DNA from: Thermomonas fusca DSM 15424 | GTDB lineage: Bacteria; Pseudomonadota; Gammaproteobacteria; Xanthomonadales; Xanthomonadaceae | Reading direction: 5' to 3' | Assembly (NCBI RefSeq): GCF_000423885.1 | Contig: NZ_AUIV01000025.1 | Coordinates: 1 to 63,309, forward strand | DNA: 63,309 bases | Part shown: positions 60,658 to 63,309 of the stretch, in pieces | How positions within the stretch are numbered: position 1 is the stretch's first letter | How the letters are laid out: each line of letters starts with the position of its first letter | The notes under the pieces: generated by a model | The model's input: the letters and a program-made list of their open reading frames with translations, nothing else | What the model was told of the DNA's origin: nothing | Database searches by the model: none | Translations under genes and position numbers: made by a program

Positions 60658-61161
60658 TCAGCGACCGGCCTCCAGGTGCACCTGTCCGCTCTGCTGCGGG
60701 TAGATCAGGTCGTCCAGCGCGTAGCCCTGCGCCCGCGCGACGTCCAGCCAGGCTGCCTTGGTGGCGTCGTCCATCTTCGGCTGGCGGTGCAGCAGCCACA
60801 GGTACTTGCGGTCCGGGTCGCCGACCAGCGCGGTCTGGTAGTCGGCATCCACGCGCAGGATCCAGTAGTCGCCCTTGGCGAACGGGATCCAGCGCAGGCC
60901 CTCCGGCAGGAAGCTCACCTCCAGCCGCGCGTTGCTGGCATCGGTGGGCGTGGCCAGGCCCGTCGACACTTCCACTTCGCCCTCCGCGTTGATGCAGGCG
61001 TTGATCACGCACACCGCGCCGGTTTCATCCAGTGAGTAGGTGGCGGTGACGTCGCGGGCGGTGGCGTCCTCGTGGCGCATCGGCTTGCGCGCGATCTCGT
61101 ACCAGTTGCCCAGGTAGCGTTGCAGGTCAACGAAGGTCTGGGTGCTCGGGGTAGGCGTCAT
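60658..61161 (-). CDS. Bacterial lipocalin (Blc-like), no signal peptide
   Basis: The 167-residue lipocalin contains the first structurally conserved region (LQRYLGNWYEIARKP), the YWILRVDADYQTALVGDPDRKYLWLLHR segment and a C-terminal helix. Lipocalins of this type bind lysophospholipids or fatty acids. ATG at 61161 gives a cytoplasmic form; an upstream in-frame ATG at 61206 does not add a signal peptide. A secreted paralogue lies 1.2 kb away at 62397-62939. Confidence 0.88.
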   Translation of the reverse strand: MTPTPSTQTFVDLQRYLGNWYEIARKPMRHEDATARDVTATYSLDETGAVCVINACINAEGEVEVSTGLATPTDASNARLEVSFLPEGLRWIPFAKGDYWILRVDADYQTALVGDPDRKYLWLLHRQPKMDDATKAAWLDVARAQGYALDDLIYPQQSGQVHLEAGR

Positions 61162-61296
61162 GCGGGTGTCCGGCGTTGGGGGAAGCCGGAGCATGGCCGC
61201 GCGCAAGCGGGCATCACGTGAAGAGGGCGCCGCGCACGGCGTCGACCGACGCCTGTCGCCTCGCGCGGTCGCAAACTTGTTGCGCCGGTTGGCGGC

Positions 61297-62190
61297 TCAG
61301 TGCGGCTGCAGCTGCGCGGTGATCGCGCAGTGGTCGCTGAGCGCGGGACCGGCGTAGGTCTTTTCCTCGAACCGGACGAGGCCGCCGCTGGCGCGGCGGT
61401 CCAGCACGATGTAGTCGATGAAGTCGCGATAGCGCGGGTTGCAGCGCGCGCCCTGGTCGCCGGAGGCGCGCGCGAGATCGGCGTTGGCAGGGCTGGCATC
61501 GTCCCAGTCCGCCCACACCGCGTCGCCGGGCAACGCAAGGCGACGGTTGAAGTCGCCCAGCACCGCGAAGCGCAGGCGCTCGCCGGCGCGCTGGTCGATC
61601 CAGCGTTCCACCACCGGCACCTGCTGGAACAGCACCGGGCAGGCCTCCCGCTGGTCGCCGCTGTTGCAGCCGGCCTTCAGGTGCACCGACAGCAGCCGGA
61701 TCGGCGCGGCGCCCGCCGGCCGCACCACCAGGTCCACGCCGGAGCGCAGGTCGGGATTGCCGAGTTGCAGGTCGGTGAGGTCGGGCTGGCGCTCGAACGA
61801 AACGCCCTTACGGATGGCGAAGCCGGTGCGCTGCGGGTTGATGGTCAGGCCGGGCTTGCCGCCGCATTCGCCCTTGCGGCCGCTGCCCACGCGCTGCTCG
61901 ATTTCGATGGTGTAGCGCGCCGGGTCGAACACGCGTTCGGCGGCGGCGCGCGATTCCACTTCCTGGAACGCGATCACGTCCGCATCCAGCGCCTCGGCAT
62001 AGGCGCGCATCGCGGCGTAGTCGGCATCGCTGCGCGGGCGGCAGCCGCTGTCGTTGCGTTCGGCCAGGTGTTCCATGTTCCAGCTCGCCAGCGTGAGCGT
62101 GGAGGCAGGCGGCGTGGCGGGGCGCTCGCGCGGGGCGGTGCAGGCGCCGGCGAGCAGGCAGAGGGCGACGATCAGGGCAGGGCGTGTCAT
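61297..62190 (-). CDS. Endonuclease/exonuclease/phosphatase-family lipoprotein
   Basis: The 297-residue protein has a lipoprotein signal (LIVALCLLAGAC, Cys17) and the EEP fold: ASWNMEHL, FQEVES (metal Glu), VHLKAGC, LGDFNRR and the C-terminal SDHCAITAQL. Such periplasmic enzymes cut nucleic acids or remove phosphate from lipids and inositols; the substrate is not clear. It lies between two lipocalin genes and diverges from the secreted one. Confidence 0.87.
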   Translation of the reverse strand: MTRPALIVALCLLAGACTAPRERPATPPASTLTLASWNMEHLAERNDSGCRPRSDADYAAMRAYAEALDADVIAFQEVESRAAAERVFDPARYTIEIEQRVGSGRKGECGGKPGLTINPQRTGFAIRKGVSFERQPDLTDLQLGNPDLRSGVDLVVRPAGAAPIRLLSVHLKAGCNSGDQREACPVLFQQVPVVERWIDQRAGERLRFAVLGDFNRRLALPGDAVWADWDDASPANADLARASGDQGARCNPRYRDFIDYIVLDRRASGGLVRFEEKTYAGPALSDHCAITAQLQPH

Positions 62191-62396
62191 CCGCGTAGTA
62201 GACCATGCGCGCGGGGTTCCCTCCATTGCGATGTACATGGCGCGTCGCGCACGGGGTGCATCCGTTCGCGCCGGATCGCGCGTAGCCCGCGCAAGTCGAC
62301 GACGCACCAAGCACGGCTGCGGGTACGCCATGGTGTTCACCCGGACCTGCGCCCGTGCCGCCGACAATCCCCTTCCCCCTGCCGCGAGATGCCGCC

Positions 62397-62939
62397 ATGC
62401 CGCGTTCCCTGTTGCTGTCCCTGCTGCTGGTCACCGGCCTTGCCCGCGCGCAGGAAGCGCCGCTGCCGAATGCGGCGGTGCCGGCGCTGGACCTGCAGCG
62501 CTACGCCGGCCAGTGGCACGAGATCGCGCACCTGCCGATGTTCTTCCAGCGCAACTGCACGGCTGCGATCACCGCGACCTACATGCCGCGGCCGGACGGC
62601 AGGATGGCGGTGCGCAACGCCTGCGAGCGGCGCGACGGCAAGCGGCTGGTGTCGGAGGCCATCGCGCGGCCGGTGGCCGGGCAGCCGGGGCAGCTGCAGG
62701 TGCGCTTCGCGCCCGCGTGGTTGGGCTGGCTGCCGATGGTCTGGGCCGACTACTGGGTGGTCGAGCTGGATCCGGACTACCGCTGGGCGGTGGTGGGCGG
62801 GCCGTCGCGCAAGTACTTGTGGATACTCTCGCGCACGCCGGTGATGCCGCGTGCGCAGTTCGACGCGATCCGTGCGCGCGCGGCGCGCCGCGGCTATCCG
62901 GTCGAGCAGCTGGTCCAGGCCGGCGCGACCGTGGACTGA
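62397..62939 (+). CDS. Secreted lipocalin
   Basis: The 180-residue lipocalin has a signal peptide (SLLLSLLLVTGLARAQ) and no lipobox, so it should be periplasmic and soluble. LQRYAGQWHEIAHLPMFFQ and YWVVELDPDYRWAVVGGPSRKYLWILSR align with the first lipocalin in this window, which shows they are paralogues. ATG at 62397 was chosen over GTG at 62355 because it starts the signal peptide. Confidence 0.88.
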   Translation: MPRSLLLSLLLVTGLARAQEAPLPNAAVPALDLQRYAGQWHEIAHLPMFFQRNCTAAITATYMPRPDGRMAVRNACERRDGKRLVSEAIARPVAGQPGQLQVRFAPAWLGWLPMVWADYWVVELDPDYRWAVVGGPSRKYLWILSRTPVMPRAQFDAIRARAARRGYPVEQLVQAGATVD

Positions 62940-62972
62940 GAGCCCTGCGCCGCCGACGGCAGGCCAAAAAAA

Positions 62973-63309
62973 GGGTTCTTCTCCCAACTGAGGGAGAGGC
63001 GCACGGCCGACCGGTCAGACTTGCTGTTCTCGAGGCAACAAACTGAAGGTCGGCCGTGGCCGAACAAGATTGTATGTCCCGGCTTGGTGGCTGGGAGGGA
63101 TACCGCGTCCGCAAGTGGCGCCATGAGCCGCGCGGGGAGCGGCGTTGGCTGGTCATCGAGCTGGAGCCGCTCCGGCAAGCGCAACATTGTTGCGTGGGTT
63201 GCGCCCAGGTCGTGGCGGCCGTCCATGATCGGACGATGCGGTGTGTTCGGGATCTGCCGGTGTTTGGCGATCCGGTGGAGTTGCATGTCCCGCGTCTGCG
63301 ACTGGCGTG
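62973..63309 (+). mobile_element. Left end of an ISL3-family insertion sequence (partial)
   Basis: GGGTTCTTCTCCC at 62973 begins an imperfect terminal repeat of the kind seen in ISL3 elements. A run of A (candidate target duplication AAAAAA) lies just before it. The transposase starts 83 bp inside. The right end is beyond the window. Confidence 0.7.
63056..63309 (+). CDS. ISL3-family transposase (5' part)
   Basis: A GTG-started frame of 84 complete codons runs off the window end. It shows the N-terminal zinc-finger-like cysteines (HCCVGC) and the ISL3 segment MRCVRDLPVFGDPVELHV, which matches the RDLPV-G-V motif of the family. Start is GTG at 63056; an in-frame ATG at 63074 is an alternative. 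Whether the complete gene is intact cannot be seen. Confidence 0.8.
   Translation, partial: MAEQDCMSRLGGWEGYRVRKWRHEPRGERRWLVIELEPLRQAQHCCVGCAQVVAAVHDRTMRCVRDLPVFGDPVELHVPRLRLA

Overview
The window is very GC-rich chromosomal DNA of a gammaproteobacterium, most likely of the Xanthomonadaceae/Lysobacteraceae (Xanthomonas, Lysobacter, Luteimonas or Thermomonas relatives). This rests on the RhlB sequence with its long basic tail, the gene order mreBCD-mrdA-rodA-mltB-rlpA-dacA-ybeD-lipB-lipA, and a class II ribonucleotide reductase split into NrdJa and NrdJb. Most of the window is housekeeping genome. No tRNA, rRNA or CRISPR array was recognised.

Layout. 1-7.1 kb: the 3' end of an unknown gene, rho and trxA (minus strand), rhlB, then ftsE-ftsX coupled to a two-receiver regulator. 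7.1-14.3 kb: a DUF5916 outer-membrane protein, an M1 aminopeptidase lipoprotein, an alpha/beta hydrolase, a small lipoprotein and a PfkB sugar/adenosine kinase. 14.4-26 kb: the elongasome and cell-wall block followed by lipoate synthesis. 26-30 kb: tail-specific protease and two DMT permeases. 30-38.6 kb: two divergent transport operons, a MacAB-like efflux set and an ABC-2 transporter with a DesKR-like two-component system. 38.6-41.2 kb: a periplasmic-sensor GGDEF/EAL protein.

41.3-44.3 kb holds a small stress regulon: an ECF sigma/anti-sigma pair diverging from a catalase-family peroxidase and cytochrome b561. The gap carries two mirror-image GGAATAA-N14-CGTC promoters. 44.3-50.4 kb: M17 aminopeptidase, HAD phosphatase, AI-2E-family permease with three small membrane-stress proteins, and a DegP-type protease. 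50.4-54.7 kb: nrdJa, a histone H1-like gene and nrdJb, behind a promoter with two NrdR-box-like sites 32 bp apart.

54.7-57.3 kb is the only clearly accessory stretch: a lower-GC orphan membrane protein, a dense array of GGGGTCAG repeats in both orientations, an IS3-family transposase remnant and two small genes. 57.3-62.9 kb carries small housekeeping and envelope genes: DJ-1/PfpI protein, DUF6122, FKBP isomerase, two lipocalins around an endonuclease/phosphatase-family lipoprotein. The window ends inside an ISL3-family insertion sequence.

Nearly all open frames opposite or overlapping these genes are by-products of high GC and were left out. Starts were chosen from signal peptides, ribosome binding sites and stop/start overlaps; several are GTG and one is TTG.
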